Shown here in pieces: positions 18,441 through 28,176 of a stretch of 64,000 nt of DNA (within the stretch, counting starts at the first letter, position 1; each line of letters begins with the position of its first letter). A program made the position numbers and the translations under genes. Source of the stretch: Carnobacterium maltaromaticum DSM 20342 (lineage in GTDB: Bacteria > Bacillota > Bacilli > Lactobacillales > Carnobacteriaceae); the NCBI RefSeq assembly GCF_000744945.1, contig NZ_JQMX01000001.1, positions 496,001-560,000 of the forward strand, written 5' to 3'. The notes beneath the pieces were generated by a model. It searched no databases and was not told the DNA's origin. It saw only the letters and a list, made by a program, of their open reading frames with translations.

Positions 18441-18614
18441 ATGTCAAAAACAGTCGTTCGTAAAAACGAATCTCTTGATGATGCTCTTCGTCGCTTCAAA
18501 CGTACCGTTTCTAAAACAGGTACTTTACAAGAAGCTCGCAAACGCGAATTCTATGAAAAACCAAGTGTGAAGCGTAAGAAAAAATCTGAAGCTGCTAGAA
18601 AGCGTAAATTCTAA
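18441..18614 (+). CDS. rpsU: 30S ribosomal protein S21
   Basis: 57 aa, the usual length. [21 protein letters not shown] is the family N-terminus and the C-terminus is strongly basic ([13 protein letters not shown]). The start at 18441 follows GGAGGGAGGG; an in-frame ATG 45 bases upstream is not used because it would add unrelated residues. S21 binds near the anti-Shine-Dalgarno end of 16S rRNA. Followed by yqeY as in Bacillus. Confidence 0.97.
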   Translation: MSKTVVRKNESLDDALRRFKRTVSKTGTLQEARKREFYEKPSVKRKKKSEAARKRKF

Positions 18615-18647
18615 CAACAGTTTCACTAATACTGAGGGGGGACACCA

Positions 18648-19091
18648 ATGTCACTTCTAACAACTTTGAATGAAGATATGAAAACAGCAATGCGTGCAAA
18701 AGACAAAGAAACTTTGTCTGTAGTTCGAATGCTTAAGGCTTCATTACAAAATGAACAAATTAAATTAGGTGAAGAATTGAATGCAGATCAAGAATTAACT
18801 ATTCTTGCGCGTGAAATGAAACAACGTCGTGATTCAGTTGCAGAGTTTAAAAAAGCTAATCGTCAAGATTTAGTTGATAAAACTCAAGCTGAGATTGAAA
18901 TTGTTGAAAAATATATGCCTAAACAACTTTCTGAGGATGAGATTAAAACAATTGTTAGTGCCGCAATTGCTAAAGTTGGAGCTTCTTCTATGAAGGACTT
19001 TGGCCAAGTAATGGGTGCTGTGATGCCTGAAACAAAAGGTAAAGCAGATGGCAATGAAGTTAATCGGATTGTCAAAGAGTTATTAAACTAA
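18648..19091 (+). CDS. yqeY: GatB/YqeY domain protein
   Basis: 147 aa. All-helical YqeY domain, with the typical MSLLTTLNEDMKTAMRAKDKETLSVVRMLKASLQNEQI and KYMPKQLSEDEI sequences and the C-terminal AVMPETKGKADGNEVNRIVKELL. The domain resembles the C-terminal tRNA-recognition part of the amidotransferase subunit GatB, but the free-standing protein has no firm role. Co-transcribed with rpsU (33-base gap, AGGGGGG site) and followed by a terminator. Confidence 0.93.
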   Translation: MSLLTTLNEDMKTAMRAKDKETLSVVRMLKASLQNEQIKLGEELNADQELTILAREMKQRRDSVAEFKKANRQDLVDKTQAEIEIVEKYMPKQLSEDEIKTIVSAAIAKVGASSMKDFGQVMGAVMPETKGKADGNEVNRIVKELLN

Positions 19092-19097
19092 AACTTT

Positions 19098-19137
19098 AAA
19101 GAGTGTGGTAGAAGAAATTCTACTAGACTCTTTTTTG
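19098..19137 (+). terminator. Terminator of rpsU-yqeY
   Basis: AAAGAGT with ACTCTTT and inner TAGAA/TTCTA pairing, followed by TTTTTT. Confidence 0.85.
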
Positions 19138-19152
19138 TTATGCTTTCGTTCC

Positions 19153-19198
19153 TTGACTTTAGTTGTTAAGCAGTATATGTTTTAATAAGTCAACTAAA
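19153..19198 (+). promoter_or_regulatory. Promoter/operator of the MarR gene
   Basis: TTGACT (19153-19158) is followed 20 bases after its first base by the core GTATATGTTTTAATAAGT (19173-19190). A perfect 8-bp inverted repeat, TTTAGTTG (19158-19165) and CAACTAAA (19191-19198), flanks the core. The same core at the same distance from -35 recurs at 19697-19744. Confidence 0.65.
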
Positions 19199-19212
19199 TG
19201 AGGAGGAATTAA

Positions 19213-19659
19213 ATGAAAGAAGAACTCATTAATCATGTGTTAAGTACGTTAAGTGAGATACAAAAGAATACCACTGACTTTAATACCATTTTTACTTCGT
19301 CAAGCGCTTCGGATTTATCTGAAAGTCAAATGATTGTCCTAGTCACACTTTCAATCAAATCAGACGTTAAAATTACGGATATTTCAAAAATGTTTGCTAT
19401 GACACCGGGAGCAGCTACCGCGATGTGCGATAAATTAGAAGAAAAAGGGTATCTTTTTCGTACTCGTTCTAAGAAAGATAGGCGTGTAGTACTAATTGAA
19501 AATACAAAAAAAGCAACAGAAATTGTTGAAAAACTGTTTGCTGATTTTGATTTAAATCAGCTAGAAGAAATGAATACAACACTAATTAAAATTAACCAAT
19601 TATTTATCGAGTTATCTGGTATCATTAAACCGCAAGAATCTAAAAAAGAGGAAAAGTAA
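19213..19659 (+). CDS. MarR-family transcriptional regulator
   Basis: 148 aa. A winged helix-turn-helix lies at about 35-105, with VKITDISKMFAMTPGAATAMCDKLEEKGYLFRTRSKKDRRVVLIE covering the recognition helix and wing (the D-R-R pattern is the family's wing motif). Dimerising helices lie at both ends. GAGGAGG precedes the ATG. The next gene encodes a small membrane protein and carries a matching promoter module, so this regulator probably controls itself and that gene. The ligand is unknown. Confidence 0.88.
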   Translation: MKEELINHVLSTLSEIQKNTTDFNTIFTSSSASDLSESQMIVLVTLSIKSDVKITDISKMFAMTPGAATAMCDKLEEKGYLFRTRSKKDRRVVLIENTKKATEIVEKLFADFDLNQLEEMNTTLIKINQLFIELSGIIKPQESKKEEK

Positions 19660-19681
19660 CCGTTACTTTTCTTCTTTTTTT
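19646..19681 (+). terminator. Terminator overlapping the MarR stop codon
   Basis: AAGAGGAAAAGTAAC and GTTACTTTTCTTCTT form a 15-bp stem that starts inside the last codons, followed by a T tract. It separates the MarR gene from the next gene, which has its own copy of the promoter. Confidence 0.88.
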
Positions 19682-19696
19682 ACATATTATTAGTAG

Positions 19697-19744
19697 TTGA
19701 CAATTTAGTTCAAAAGGTATATGTTTTAATAAGTGAAACAAATT
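19697..19744 (+). promoter_or_regulatory. Second copy of the MarR-type promoter/operator
   Basis: TTGACA (19697-19702) and the 18-base core GTATATGTTTTAATAAGT (19717-19734) repeat the arrangement at 19153-19198 exactly. The flanking inverted repeat is AATTTAGTTCA (19702-19712) with TGAAACAAATT (19734-19744), 9 of 11 positions complementary. Confidence 0.65.
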
Positions 19745-19776
19745 ATTTGAGGAAGAATACGAGGGAGGCTATTAAA

Positions 19777-20049
19777 ATGGAAAAATTTATTAGAAATACG
19801 ACAAAAAAAAGTTTTGAAATTACAAGGAATTTAGTTGATACAACGGAAAATTTAACAGATAAAGCGTTAGACCCTGTTATAATGAGGAAAGTCTTTAAGG
19901 TGAATACTTTAGTAAACGGTCTATTGTTGACGGTCCCAGTCGGTCAATTAGTTCTCAATCAAAAATTAAACGGATGGGGTCTTGGGATAGGGGTATTAAG
20001 CACAACATCGCTTTTAATTAATCTCTATTTAAAAAGAAATCAAAAATAA
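19777..20049 (+). CDS. Small membrane protein, unknown
   Basis: 90 aa. I do not recognise the family. The first 45 residues are polar and mildly amphipathic (MEKFIRNTTKKSFEI...). Two hydrophobic segments follow, about 48-63 (TLVNGLLLTVPVGQLVL) and 69-84 (GWGLGIGVLSTTSLLINLY), and a basic end (LKRNQK). The start at 19777 follows GAGGGAGG; an upstream in-frame GTG/ATG-like start lacks a site. Its promoter shares an operator-like core with that of the MarR gene just upstream, so it is the best candidate target of that regulator. Confidence 0.7.
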   Translation: MEKFIRNTTKKSFEITRNLVDTTENLTDKALDPVIMRKVFKVNTLVNGLLLTVPVGQLVLNQKLNGWGLGIGVLSTTSLLINLYLKRNQK

Positions 20050-20072
20050 GTAATTACTAAAAACTACTATTA

Positions 20073-20121
20073 AAATAGTTAAATTGGGTTTTCTATAAAC
20101 TTGATTTAACTATTTTTATTA
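20073..20121 (+). terminator. Terminator after the small membrane protein gene
   Basis: AAATAGTTAAAT and ATTTAACTATTTTT pair around a loop of about 18 bases; T-rich tail. Confidence 0.8.
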
Positions 20122-20249
20122 TTCTGTTTTAACTGTAGAAGGATGTTTCTTTCTCTAGCGAAAGTCAATACTTCTTTTTAAGGCTAAAATATGCTATCAT
20201 TTTAAGTGAAACCATTCAGAATCGTAACTGGAAAAGGAGGGTCACTAGT

Positions 20250-21236
20250 TTGACCAAATCAGATGAAGTAACGAAAGAACTCCAGATAAATAATGGCGAT
20301 ATTGCTGTTGCATTATTTGGAAATCATGATAAAAACTTAACTTTACTAGAAGAATCATTAAATGTAACAATTAATAGCCGAGGCGAAAAGATAGATGTTA
20401 GTGGTCAAGAAAAAAACGTAGATACAACAGTTTCTATTTTAAGACAATTACAAGAACTATTAAAAAAAGGGATTTCAATTGGTACGCCTGATATTATAGG
20501 TGCTCTTAAAATGGCGGATCGTGGTACTCTTGATTATTTTAGCTCTATGTATGATGAAGAGATTGGGAAAGATCGTGAAGGGAAACCCATTCGAGTTAAA
20601 AATTTTGGGCAAAGACAATATGTAGCAGCTGTAAAAAAGAACGATATTACTTTTGGAATTGGTCCAGCAGGAACTGGAAAAACTTATTTAGCTGTTGTTA
20701 TGGCAGTCGATGCCTTAAAAAAAGGCGAAGTCAAAAAATTAATTCTAACTAGACCGGCAGTTGAAGCCGGAGAAAAACTAGGATTTTTACCAGGTGATTT
20801 GAAAGAAAAAGTAGATCCCTATTTACGTCCCATTTATGATGCCTTAAACAGTGTCTTTGGTTCCGAGCATACAAGTCGTTTAATGGATCGTGGTGTAATT
20901 GAAATTGCACCGTTGGCTTATATGCGTGGTCGAACGCTAGAAGATGCTTTTGTTATTCTAGATGAGGCCCAAAATGCAACAGCCGCTCAAATGAAGATGT
21001 TTTTAACTCGTTTAGGTTTTGGTTCTAAAATGATTGTCAATGGTGATAAAACGCAAATTGATTTGCCCAGAGGCGCATCCAGTGGATTAGTTCATGCAGA
21101 ACGGACGCTCCAAGGGATTAAAGGAATTGGCTTTGTTACGTTTGACTCCAATGATGTTGTTCGTCACCCAGTTGTTGCCAGCATTATAGAAGCCTATGAC
21201 CAAGAGACGAAACAACAATTTAATGAACCAGAATAG
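20250..21236 (+). CDS. phoH: PhoH family ATPase
   Basis: 328 aa, TTG start eight bases after AAAGGAGGG. The N-terminal part is a KH-like region (about 1-75). The C-terminal part is an ATPase core with Walker A GPAGTGKT (138-145), Walker B VILDEAQNAT, and the TRPAVEAGE and GDKTQIDLPRG motifs of the PhoH/YbeZ family. In many bacteria PhoH is encoded beside ybeY and is thought to act with it in RNA processing, which matches the context here. First gene of phoH-pgpH-ybeY-dgkA-cdd-era. Confidence 0.94.
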   Translation: MTKSDEVTKELQINNGDIAVALFGNHDKNLTLLEESLNVTINSRGEKIDVSGQEKNVDTTVSILRQLQELLKKGISIGTPDIIGALKMADRGTLDYFSSMYDEEIGKDREGKPIRVKNFGQRQYVAAVKKNDITFGIGPAGTGKTYLAVVMAVDALKKGEVKKLILTRPAVEAGEKLGFLPGDLKEKVDPYLRPIYDALNSVFGSEHTSRLMDRGVIEIAPLAYMRGRTLEDAFVILDEAQNATAAQMKMFLTRLGFGSKMIVNGDKTQIDLPRGASSGLVHAERTLQGIKGIGFVTFDSNDVVRHPVVASIIEAYDQETKQQFNEPE

Positions 21237-21247
21237 GAAGTGAAGGA

Positions 21248-23419
21248 ATGAAACGAGCGATAGAACGAATACAAAAGAAGATGGGAAAATATTATATACC
21301 TACATTACTAATCCTATTTTCTGTTGTTCTTTTCTTAATTATGTTTCATAGTGTGCAACCCCGATCACTAGATGTAAAACTTTACCAGGTTGCAGAGGAA
21401 ACGGTTCGAGCAAATGCAACGGTCGAAGACAGAGAGAAAACATTAGAATCTCAAAATTTAGCAAAAGAAAATGTCACGCCGGTATATCGTTTTAACTCAA
21501 CGATCGCAACGACGAAAATTTCAAATATTAACTTTTTATTTGCAACAATTGATGAGGTGAAAAGTCAATTAGCTGAAAGAAAAAAAGCAGAGGCACCTAA
21601 TGCAACTGCAGAAACATCTGAGGCTAGCTCCAAAGAAAAAATAAGTTTGATTCATGAAAAAATGAAAAACACAAATGATCAAGCTGAGGAATTCATTACT
21701 GCTTTGCCAGATTGGGCTTTGGTTCATTTAGTAGATACAGAAAGTTCTACATTAAAAACGATTAAAGAAAATGTCTTGAAATTAGTTAAAGAGGCAATGG
21801 AAAATCCTATTCGTGCTGAGGCTTTAGCTGACGTTAAACAAAAAGCTAAAGATCAATTAGATTATACAAATTTAACAGGAAACAATCAACGAGTTAGTGT
21901 ACTATTAATTGAAAATAGTATTGTCGAAAATGATATCTATGATAAAAAAGCTACAGAACTAGCGAAAGCGGAAGCCGTTGAAAGAGTTCAACCAGCATTG
22001 ATTTTACAAGGACAAGTGATTGTACAAGAAGGTCATATAGTTGATTCTAATGTGATGCATCAATTAAAATTATTAGGGCTATTAGATAAGAAAACTTCTT
22101 ACCAACCAATGTACGGTTTAGTGATTATGCTGATAGCTCAAGCGTTGGTATTGTATTTCTTAGAGTTGACGCAACGCGAAAAAATGGTCCAACGTGGAAA
22201 AAATTTAACTTTATATGCCTTTATGATGATCATGGGGATTGGAGTAATGAAAGGCCTGCAATTAATTCAAGATGTTGGAGCTGATTTCTTAGCAATGTTT
22301 TATCCGGCGGCATTAGTTCCGTTGTTGCTAACGATCTTTTTATCTAGGCGTTTCGGTATAATTGCGAATGCTTTTCTTGCCGCTTTTTCTATCTTTATTT
22401 ATATTTCAGATACTGGAACGAGTTTTAGCATTATTATTACATTATTTTACTTACTAAGTGGAGCGATGGGAACGATGTTAAGTCGGAACCGAGTGCGTAG
22501 AAAAATGTATATTAGTTTTATTTGGTTAACTATTTTCAATATACTCTTTTTATTCGCGTTTATCTTCTATTTAAATATTCAAATTGCGTCTCAAGAAGGA
22601 ATAATGATTATTGTTTATGGGTCGTTGAGTGGGTTACTATCTTATTTAATGGCTTTATTATTAAATCCTTATATTGAAGTTTTATTTGAAGACAATGCGG
22701 TTATGACGATGAATGAATTAGCTAATCCAAACCAAGAATTGTTAAAAGAGCTTTTAACAAGAGCTCCAGGCACCTACCATCACAGTCTAATGGTAGCGAA
22801 CCTTAGTGCCAATGCAGTTGGAGCAATTGGTGGAAATTCTATGTTTGCTAGGGTAGCTAGTTATTACCATGATGTAGGTAAGATTAGGCATCCGTTCTTT
22901 TTCGTTGAAAATCTTCCTGTAGGCATGGATAATCCGCATAATATGTTAACTCCGGAAGAGAGTAAAGAAATTATCTTTAATCATGTAACTGAAGGTGTTA
23001 AAATGTTAGAGGAGGCTAAGATGCCTCAGAGTATTATTGATATATGTGCACAGCACCATGGAACAACGTTAATGAAGTTTTTTTATGTGAAAGCTAAAGA
23101 GCACGATGATACGGTTAAAGAGTCTGATTTCCGCTATCCAGGACCAAAGCCACAAACTAAAGAAGCAGCAGTTATTAATATTGCCGATAGCGCTGAAGCT
23201 GCAGTTCGAGCAATGTCAAATCCAACCAAAGAAAAAATTGCTGATTTTATTCACAATTTAATTAATGGCCGAATTATTGACGGACAGTTTGACGAATGTG
23301 AAATTACCTTAAAAGAGCTCAAAATTATTGAAAAATCAATTTGTGAAGGTCTAAATGGAACATTTCACTCAAGAATAGAATACCCTAGCTTAAAAAAAGA
23401 TAAAGCGACTGAAAAATAG
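21248..23419 (+). CDS. pgpH: 7TM-HD cyclic-di-AMP phosphodiesterase PgpH
   Basis: 723 aa. One N-terminal span (about 17-36), an extracytoplasmic 7TMR-HDED domain of about 240 residues, seven membrane spans (about 288-480), and a cytoplasmic HD domain. The HD motifs are complete: THYHHSL-like HHSLMVANL, YYHDVGKI, NHVTEGVKML, CAQHHGT and ADSAEAAVRA. The family hydrolyses cyclic-di-AMP to pApA, with roles in potassium and osmotic balance. It lies 11 bases after phoH and is in one operon with it and ybeY. The start follows GGAAGTGAAGG. Confidence 0.93.
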   Translation: MKRAIERIQKKMGKYYIPTLLILFSVVLFLIMFHSVQPRSLDVKLYQVAEETVRANATVEDREKTLESQNLAKENVTPVYRFNSTIATTKISNINFLFATIDEVKSQLAERKKAEAPNATAETSEASSKEKISLIHEKMKNTNDQAEEFITALPDWALVHLVDTESSTLKTIKENVLKLVKEAMENPIRAEALADVKQKAKDQLDYTNLTGNNQRVSVLLIENSIVENDIYDKKATELAKAEAVERVQPALILQGQVIVQEGHIVDSNVMHQLKLLGLLDKKTSYQPMYGLVIMLIAQALVLYFLELTQREKMVQRGKNLTLYAFMMIMGIGVMKGLQLIQDVGADFLAMFYPAALVPLLLTIFLSRRFGIIANAFLAAFSIFIYISDTGTSFSIIITLFYLLSGAMGTMLSRNRVRRKMYISFIWLTIFNILFLFAFIFYLNIQIASQEGIMIIVYGSLSGLLSYLMALLLNPYIEVLFEDNAVMTMNELANPNQELLKELLTRAPGTYHHSLMVANLSANAVGAIGGNSMFARVASYYHDVGKIRHPFFFVENLPVGMDNPHNMLTPEESKEIIFNHVTEGVKMLEEAKMPQSIIDICAQHHGTTLMKFFYVKAKEHDDTVKESDFRYPGPKPQTKEAAVINIADSAEAAVRAMSNPTKEKIADFIHNLINGRIIDGQFDECEITLKELKIIEKSICEGLNGTFHSRIEYPSLKKDKATEK

Positions 23420-23438
23420 GGTGAAAGGAAGGCCGAAA

Positions 23439-23915
23439 ATGGAATTAGATTTATTTGACGAAACAGGAAAAATTACAGAAGAACAAACGAAAATGGTGAA
23501 AACTCTCTTAGAATTTGCGGGATCACATATAAATTTGCCAGAAGATACAGAAATGTCTGTAACTTTTGTTGATAATGCTGCAATACAAGTCATCAATCGG
23601 GACTATCGAGGAAAAGACCAACCGACTGATGTAATTAGCTTTGCAATGGAGGATGAAGTTCCTGATGAGGTTGCAATCAATTTTGATTTATTAGATGAAA
23701 AAATGCCTAGAAACATTGGCGATATTATTATTTCGGTTGATAAAACAGCAGAGCAAGCATCTGACTATGGACATAGTTTTGACCGCGAACTTGGTTTCCT
23801 AGCCCTTCATGGTTTCCTTCATTTAAATGGGTATGACCATATGGAAGAAGCGGAAGAAAAAGTGATGTTTGACTTGCAGAAAGAGATATTGGATGCCTAT
23901 GGACTGGAACGATGA
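23439..23915 (+). CDS. ybeY: Endoribonuclease YbeY
   Basis: 158 aa. The zinc-binding motif HGFLHLNGYDH (H3 motif, family HGxLHLxGyDH) lies near the C-terminus, preceded by TDVISFAM and GDIIIS. YbeY is a single-strand RNase needed for 16S rRNA 3'-end maturation and ribosome quality control. The ATG at 23439 follows AAAGGAAGG; the GTG at 23421 overlaps that site. The next gene, dgkA, starts inside its last codons. Confidence 0.95.
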   Translation: MELDLFDETGKITEEQTKMVKTLLEFAGSHINLPEDTEMSVTFVDNAAIQVINRDYRGKDQPTDVISFAMEDEVPDEVAINFDLLDEKMPRNIGDIIISVDKTAEQASDYGHSFDRELGFLALHGFLHLNGYDHMEEAEEKVMFDLQKEILDAYGLER

Positions 23916-24324
23916 AAGAGAAGCTCAAGACAAAAAAGAATTTGATGAACGATGTGAAAAAAATAAAAATTTTTTGGAGTCATTTAAGCATGCCTGTGAT
24001 GGGGTTGTAACGGTCTATAAAGAAGAATTAAACATGAAAATTCATCTTTTACTTGGTGCTCTTGTTTTGCTCTTAAGCTGGTATTTGAATATTAGTAAAA
24101 ATGAATGGTTATGGATGCTGTTGACTATTTTTCTTGTAATTGTGATGGAAATATGGAATACTGTGATAGAAAATGTTGTTGATTTAGCCACGAATAAAGA
24201 GTTTCATCCTTTAGCAAAAAAAGCTAAAGATATGGCAGCGGCAGCCGTTTTAGTGACAGCGAGTTTTTCTGTTGTTGTTGGAGCTATTATTTTTATTCCC
24301 AAATTAATTCAACTATTCTTTTAA
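23893..24324 (+). CDS. dgkA: Undecaprenol/diacylglycerol kinase, DgkA type
   Basis: 143 aa. Three membrane helices (about 45-65, 67-87, 110-135) with the family motifs NMKIHLL, EIWNTVIENVVDL (catalytic Glu and metal-binding Glu/Asn) and AKDMAAAAVLV. In Gram-positives this small kinase phosphorylates undecaprenol, recycling the peptidoglycan lipid carrier. It overlaps ybeY by 23 bases, so translation is coupled. The start is ambiguous between ATGs at 23893 and 23899, both after AAAGAG. Confidence 0.93.
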   Translation: MPMDWNDEREAQDKKEFDERCEKNKNFLESFKHACDGVVTVYKEELNMKIHLLLGALVLLLSWYLNISKNEWLWMLLTIFLVIVMEIWNTVIENVVDLATNKEFHPLAKKAKDMAAAAVLVTASFSVVVGAIIFIPKLIQLFF

Positions 24325-24332
24325 AGGGGTAA

Positions 24333-25648
<1,316 letters not shown>

Positions 25649-25660
25649 ACCAGATTTTAG

Positions 25661-25691
25661 AAGAGCTGAGATTAATTTCTCGGCTTTTCTT
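25661..25691 (+). terminator. Weak terminator or attenuator between era and recO
   Basis: AGCTGAGA and TCTCGGCT (one G-U pair) with flanking AAG and TTTTCTT. The T tract is short, so it probably only reduces transcription into recO. Confidence 0.55.
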
Positions 25692-25726
25692 GATTTTAAA
25701 TACTAGTTGTAGGAGGGAGCGATAGG

Positions 25727-26512
25727 ATGTCTCAATTAGAAGAAGTGGATGGAATCATTTTATCTGTCCGAAATCATCGTGAAAATGATCGGTTGGTTAA
25801 AATATTTACCAATCGTTTTGGAAAACGAATGTTTTTCGTGAAAGGAACAAGAAAACCAAATAGCAAATTAAAATCTGCTATTTTACCTTTTACAAAAGCT
25901 CAATATATTGCCGATATTCGTGAGTCAGGGCTTTGTTTTTTAAGAGATGCAAAAGAAGTTCATCATTATTCTTCTATGCAAAAAGATATCTTTTTAAATG
26001 CATATGCAACGTATGTCTTAGGATTAGCTGATGCAGCATTGGAAGATGGTATTGTCGATCCAACTCTGTTTCATAAAATTGAAATGACCTTAACAGATAT
26101 CGACGAAGGTTATGATCCTGAAATCATGCTGAATATTTTTGAAGTTCAACTTTTACCTTATTTTGGTGTTGCTCCTGAACTTAGAGGTTGTGTTGCTTGC
26201 GGTACAACGGAAGGAATTTTTGATTACTCTTCTAGCTATGGTGGGTTACTCTGTCAAAAAGATTGGCATTTAGATGTACATCGTTACCATGCTACGCCAA
26301 GAGCTATTCATTTTTTACGCATTTTTTCAAGAATTGATTTAGAGCAACTAGGTGAAATTAAGGTAAAAGAGGAAACAAAGACGGAGTTGCGACGGTTACT
26401 AGATATGATTTATGACGAATCGGTTGGAATTAAATTAAAAAGTAAAAGCTTTATTGATCAAATGCATACTTGGGGTGACATGCTTTTACCGAAAAAGAAA
26501 CCAATAGAATAA
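25727..26512 (+). CDS. recO: DNA repair protein RecO
   Basis: 261 aa. An N-terminal OB fold (about 1-80; GIILSVRNHRENDRLVKIFT) is followed by a helical domain. The putative zinc-binding region is CVACGTTEGIFDYSSSYGGLLC, which keeps the CxxC and a downstream Cys. RecO anneals single strands and loads RecA with RecR. A strong GGAGGG site precedes the start. In Bacillus glyQ follows directly; here a surface-protein/sortase pair is inserted. Confidence 0.95.
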   Translation: MSQLEEVDGIILSVRNHRENDRLVKIFTNRFGKRMFFVKGTRKPNSKLKSAILPFTKAQYIADIRESGLCFLRDAKEVHHYSSMQKDIFLNAYATYVLGLADAALEDGIVDPTLFHKIEMTLTDIDEGYDPEIMLNIFEVQLLPYFGVAPELRGCVACGTTEGIFDYSSSYGGLLCQKDWHLDVHRYHATPRAIHFLRIFSRIDLEQLGEIKVKEETKTELRRLLDMIYDESVGIKLKSKSFIDQMHTWGDMLLPKKKPIE

Positions 26513-26530
26513 TGTTGGTTTCTTTTTTTT
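26494..26530 (+). terminator. Terminator overlapping the end of recO
   Basis: AAAGAAACCAA and TTGGTTTCTTT with a 10-base loop; the stem begins in the last recO codons. T tract of eight. Confidence 0.9.
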
Positions 26531-26833
26531 TAGCAATTTCTTTTTTCTAAAAAAGAAATAATTAACTTGCTAATTTATCAGAAAAACAAAATATACATAA
26601 TTGTTATATTATATTAGCTTTTTTCCTGAATAAGCTTACATAGATATTTATTTTATATTTCTAGTTTTTAAAATTACCGTTATTTAATAAAAATAAAAAT
26701 TCACATGTTGTTCACATTAACAAAGTCGAGGTTTTTATTTAAAAAATACAATTGAAATTTAAAGTGCACATTGATAACATTATAAATGTATCCATAAGAT
26801 ACTATAAGAAAAAAGGATTCTAGGAGGAAGAAA
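26531..26833 (+). promoter_or_regulatory. Very AT-rich upstream region of the surface-protein gene
   Basis: About 300 bases without a gene. Near the middle are two adjacent 11-base direct repeats, TTCACATGTTG (26700-26710) and TTCACATTAAC (26711-26721). A possible promoter is TTGAAA followed by TAACAT at about 17 bases (near 26753-26781); TTGATA with TACTAT is an alternative with poor spacing. The direct repeats at one helical turn could bind an activator. Confidence 0.4.
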
Positions 26834-28024
26834 ATGAAGAATAGTTTTAAAAATAATTTAGTTAAAGGTATTGTAGTTAGTAGTTTAGTTTTAGGAGTAG
26901 GTGTAACCGCTATTTTATCTCCAATTGCAGCAAATGCAGCAACAATTACTGCAAGTAAAGAAAAAGATTCAGGAAATGAGTATTCGGCTTACTATGATCA
27001 AACAATAGCGTTAGATGATACTTATTCAATTGGATTTAAACACACATCAGAAACTGGTTTTTTCTGGGCTGCATTTGAAAATACTGATCCAAATTCTGCT
27101 GTAGCAAATGGAAGCGGTACTATTGGAACTGAATTTACATTCACGATCACAAATGGGGAAGATGCCTTTCCGTTTACAGTGACGTTGACTGAAGAAGAGA
27201 AAGAAGTGGGCCAATATATCGGTGACTTCACATTATTGTTTGGTGGAGCTGAATTTTCTGAAAATAATTTTCCACTAATTAATTTAGGTTCAACATTTAA
27301 TCCATTAGATAAAATCACTTTTGTAAATGCTGATGGGGAAGCTTTTCTTGGAACAATTACTGCTGATGTTAGTTCTCTAGATACAACTAAGCTGGGTATC
27401 TATCCAGTTCAGTATACAGTTAACGAAACTCGCGAAGCATCAGCTGGAAAATCAACAAAAGCAACAACAACAGAATTACAAACTGCAAGTTTTACAGTTC
27501 CAGTTGCAGTTGTTAATGAAATATTCCAAACATATAAAGAGGAAACAACTTTAACTATTGATTCAGCTAAAAACAATGTAGACAATAAAGCGTCGTATAC
27601 TGCTAAAGATGGCACATTGCGTTTTGATGTTTGGAATACAGGTGGAACCAACTATACATTAAATGTAGTTGATTTACTTACAGAAGGACAGCCAGTTGTT
27701 AAAGAATTTAATTTCTCTTCTAATACAACAATTGGCTACGTTTTAGATGTAACCTATGAAGATATTTTCAAACAATTAGATCAATATACGATTAATTTTG
27801 CTTTTACAACTAGTACTGGTGGAACAGATGTTGGTACTGGTTCTGTTGCAGCTAATACAGGTAACACAGTCGCACCTACAGTTAGTGCTCCAGTTGCTAA
27901 AGCAAACAAACCAACTAAATTAGCACAAACTAATGCTGGATTAGGTATGCTACCAGCAGTGGGTGGTTTGACAGCAGTGGGTGGTTCAATTGGTGCTATC
28001 TTTAAAAGCCGTCGTAAAAAATAA
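26834..28024 (+). CDS. Secreted surface protein with LAQTN-type sorting signal
   Basis: 396 aa; I do not recognise the central domains. A signal peptide (about 1-35, cleavage near ANAAT) is followed by about 300 residues of Thr/Asn/Asp-rich, probably beta-sheet sequence with few basic residues. A low-complexity linker (about 325-360) comes next. The end has the geometry of a cell-wall sorting signal: LAQTN at 363-367, a 23-residue apolar stretch, then KSRRKK. The motif is not LPxTG; LPAVG at 373-377 lies inside the apolar stretch. The next gene is a sortase, so the pair probably forms a dedicated anchoring system. AGGAGG precedes the start. Both genes interrupt the usual recO-glyQ linkage. 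Confidence 0.75.
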   Translation: MKNSFKNNLVKGIVVSSLVLGVGVTAILSPIAANAATITASKEKDSGNEYSAYYDQTIALDDTYSIGFKHTSETGFFWAAFENTDPNSAVANGSGTIGTEFTFTITNGEDAFPFTVTLTEEEKEVGQYIGDFTLLFGGAEFSENNFPLINLGSTFNPLDKITFVNADGEAFLGTITADVSSLDTTKLGIYPVQYTVNETREASAGKSTKATTTELQTASFTVPVAVVNEIFQTYKEETTLTIDSAKNNVDNKASYTAKDGTLRFDVWNTGGTNYTLNVVDLLTEGQPVVKEFNFSSNTTIGYVLDVTYEDIFKQLDQYTINFAFTTSTGGTDVGTGSVAANTGNTVAPTVSAPVAKANKPTKLAQTNAGLGMLPAVGGLTAVGGSIGAIFKSRRKK

Positions 28025-28050
28025 TAAATAAACACTAAAAATTATAACTT

Positions 28051-28114
28051 CATCATAAATAAAAACCAAGCACGACTTATTTTATAATGTTCGTGCTTGG
28101 GAGCATTTATGATG
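28051..28114 (+). other. Two-step stem-loop between surface-protein and sortase genes
   Basis: Outer stem CATCATAAAT (28051-28060) with ATTTATGATG (28105-28114); inner stem CCAAGCACGA (28066-28075) with TCGTGCTTGG (28091-28100); 15-base loop. Both stems are perfect 10-mers. There is no T tract, so it is not a standard terminator; it may act in mRNA processing or stability. Confidence 0.75.
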
Positions 28115-28176
28115 GATACATAGGTACATTGTTGCGTATAATACTTAGTTTCTAAATGAATACAAGGGTGGAAAAC

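Noticed and set aside
27950..27964. LPAVG as the sorting motif of the surface protein
   Set aside because: It lies within the hydrophobic segment with only 13 apolar residues before the basic tail. LAQTN upstream gives the usual spacing and keeps the conserved Thr.
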